Shown here: positions 62,837 through 64,000 of the stretch, in pieces
Layout: each line of letters starts with the position of its first letter
How positions within the stretch are numbered: the first letter of the stretch is position 1
Assembly: GCF_020520425.1 (NCBI RefSeq)
Contig: NC_079487.1
Span: 113,804,141-113,868,140, forward strand
Origin: Spinacia oleracea
Lineage: Eukaryota > Streptophyta > Magnoliopsida > Caryophyllales > Amaranthaceae
DNA length: 64,000 nucleotides
Direction: 5' to 3'
Notes under the pieces: generated by a model
The model's database searches: none
The model's input: the letters and a program-made list of their open reading frames with translations, nothing else
Told to the model about the DNA's origin: nothing
Position numbers and translations under genes: made by a program

Positions 62837-62863
62837 ATTATATTCCTCAATTGGTAAATTATA

Positions 62864-63118
62864 CTACCTCCATTTCAGAAAGTTCTTTACGCTTTGGAAA
62901 ATGTGTCCAAAGTATGAAAAATTTGACCGTAAATTCCCACTATTATATACATCAAAATGTTACATGTAAGATCATGTTAGATTGGTCTCGTTATTCATTT
63001 TGAGAATATTAACTTTTTATAATTTTTTTCCATACAAAATTGGATATATTAACGGTCAAACATTGCACCGGAGTCCGTGCAAATAGTAAGTGTAAAGATC
63101 TTTTTGAAACGGAGGAAG
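62864..63118. mobile_element. Stowaway MITE, TA target site (255 bp)
   Basis: CTACCTCCATTTCAGAAAGT and the inverse of TTTTTGAAACGGAGGAAG form the ends, with TA on each side (62862-62863, 63119-63120). The core shares a TTAACTTTTTATAATTTTTT stretch with family A. Confidence 0.75.
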
Positions 63119-63495
63119 TATATAATTAAGATTTTCCTACCTTATTTGTAACAAGTATAATAGGTTATAAAATCTAAATATTTTAGTTTCCAAATACATT
63201 TATGACACATAGGTGTGCCATATCACCATTGTGACACGGCTTAAAGGTCGCATGTTGCGACCTTTATCATTTCCGAAACTTGAATAACTACTTCGTTTTT
63301 TCTTTCTTCGGAGACACGGAGTATATACGGAGACACAGAGTAAGTAATAAGATTATACGGAGTACGAAGTATCAAGGTTTGGAAATTTCTTTCTTCCACG
63401 TGTTATGCTTTATCCAAACTTTGAAAACATATGCTCCATTTTTCATGGAGCATGCAAAGTTCTATTTCGTTTGTTTTTGTTTGTCCTATTTCTTA
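63119..63495. other. Intergenic DNA, no gene seen
   Basis: AT-rich. It includes the GGTCGCATGTTGCGACC palindrome (63246-63262) and a small cluster of ACGGAGTA words at 63314-63365, probably worn MITE ends. Confidence 0.35.
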
Positions 63496-63761
63496 CTTTC
63501 TCCATTCATAAATACTCGCAATGTTTGTCAATTTCACACATGTCAAATTGTCAATACACAATTTAGATCGTGAATATCTTAAATTCTTTTCAAACAAAAA
63601 TTATAAAAAGTTGATATTTTGAAAATACGTATTAAGACGAATCTAACAAGATCTCACATAACTATGTTTTATTTGACATATAAATCACCAACAACAGTCA
63701 AAGTAGAATATGTGAATAGTGTAAAAATACCAAAGTTGCGAGTATTTATGAACAGAGGAAG
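63496..63761. mobile_element. Stowaway MITE, family A, third copy (266 bp)
   Basis: CTTTCTCCATTCATAAATAC ... TATTTATGAACAGAGGAAG with TA on both sides. Its core (AAAATTATAAAAAGTTGATA then AAGACGAATCTAACAAGATC) matches the copy at 17076-17334 in the same orientation. Confidence 0.85.
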
Positions 63762-63769
63762 TATTTTTA

Positions 63770-64000
63770 CTCTCCATTCCTAAAAGTTTTTCCTTTTTTT
63801 GTTGTTCTTAAAAGTTATTCTTGTTTCTTTCCGCACAATACCTAAAAATCTTTTCATATTCTACCATCAATTTCCCCACCATTCCTTATTTAATTCATTC
63901 ACATTTCTCCATCCATCCAACCAACTCCACTTTAATTTTATGATTTTTTATTACTCCCTCCGTCCCGGAATACTCGCAACGGTTTGACTTTTTGCACTAT
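63770..64000. mobile_element. Stowaway-like MITE related to 5501-6150, interrupted by another copy at the edge
   Basis: It starts CTCTCCATTCCTAAAAG after TA (63768-63769) and matches the left half of 5501-6150 to about 63953. There TA|CTCCCTCCGTCCCGGAATAC begins, continuing ACTCGCAACGGTTTGAC: the end of a family A-like element that runs off the window. So one MITE sits inside another. Confidence 0.6.

Overview
This is a stretch of a higher-plant nuclear genome. Genes are split by many GT-AG introns, intergenic DNA is AT-rich, and Stowaway, Tourist, hAT and Mutator-type miniature elements are everywhere. The TE ends (TACTCCGTA / CTCCCTCCG words) and the gene set look to me like a Caryophyllales, goosefoot-type genome (spinach, beet or quinoa relatives). 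That placement is an inference from texture, not a database match.

Four cellular genes can be rebuilt exon by exon with reading frames that close. (1) Minus strand, 3825-10056: a plastid-targeted RlmN/Cfr-family radical-SAM RNA methyltransferase, 10 coding exons, 475 aa, with an unusual acidic repeat tail. (2) Minus strand, 11156-13793: a receptor-like cytoplasmic kinase of the PBL/APK1 (RLCK-VII) type, 6 exons, 413 aa, with an N-terminal MGCC acylation motif. (3) Minus strand, 20852-25640: cytosolic triosephosphate isomerase, 9 exons, 253 aa, with all catalytic residues. (4) Plus strand, 31686-35623: the GINS replication subunit PSF2, 8 coding exons, 211 aa, with an E2F-like site and a telo-box just upstream. 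A fifth gene probably leaves the window at the left edge (an unidentified minus-strand exon at 1-210). The genes are unrelated housekeeping or signalling functions and do not form a pathway.

The largest feature is an 11.5-kb Ty3/gypsy retrotransposon of the Tat lineage at 39554-51064. Its two 425-bp LTRs show no difference by eye and it is bounded by a 5-bp target duplication, so it inserted very recently. It encodes gag-protease-RT and, after a one-base break in an A-run, RT-linked RNase H, a second RNase H and integrase. Downstream on the opposite strand it carries a six-exon gene (989 aa) with its own TATA box. A 46-bp tandem array lies between the two coding blocks. The element landed inside an older Mutator-like miniature element that still has its own 9-bp target duplication.

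The rest is TE-dominated: a 1.3-kb MULE (28591-29910), an RTE LINE tail (26600-27280), a 2.8-kb solo LTR (60035-62836), several hAT elements with exact 8-bp target duplications, and a dense Stowaway cluster at the right end. At 54231-55250 a kilobase of AT heptamer satellite containing a long inverted repeat sits between two interleaved pairs of terminal inverted repeats.
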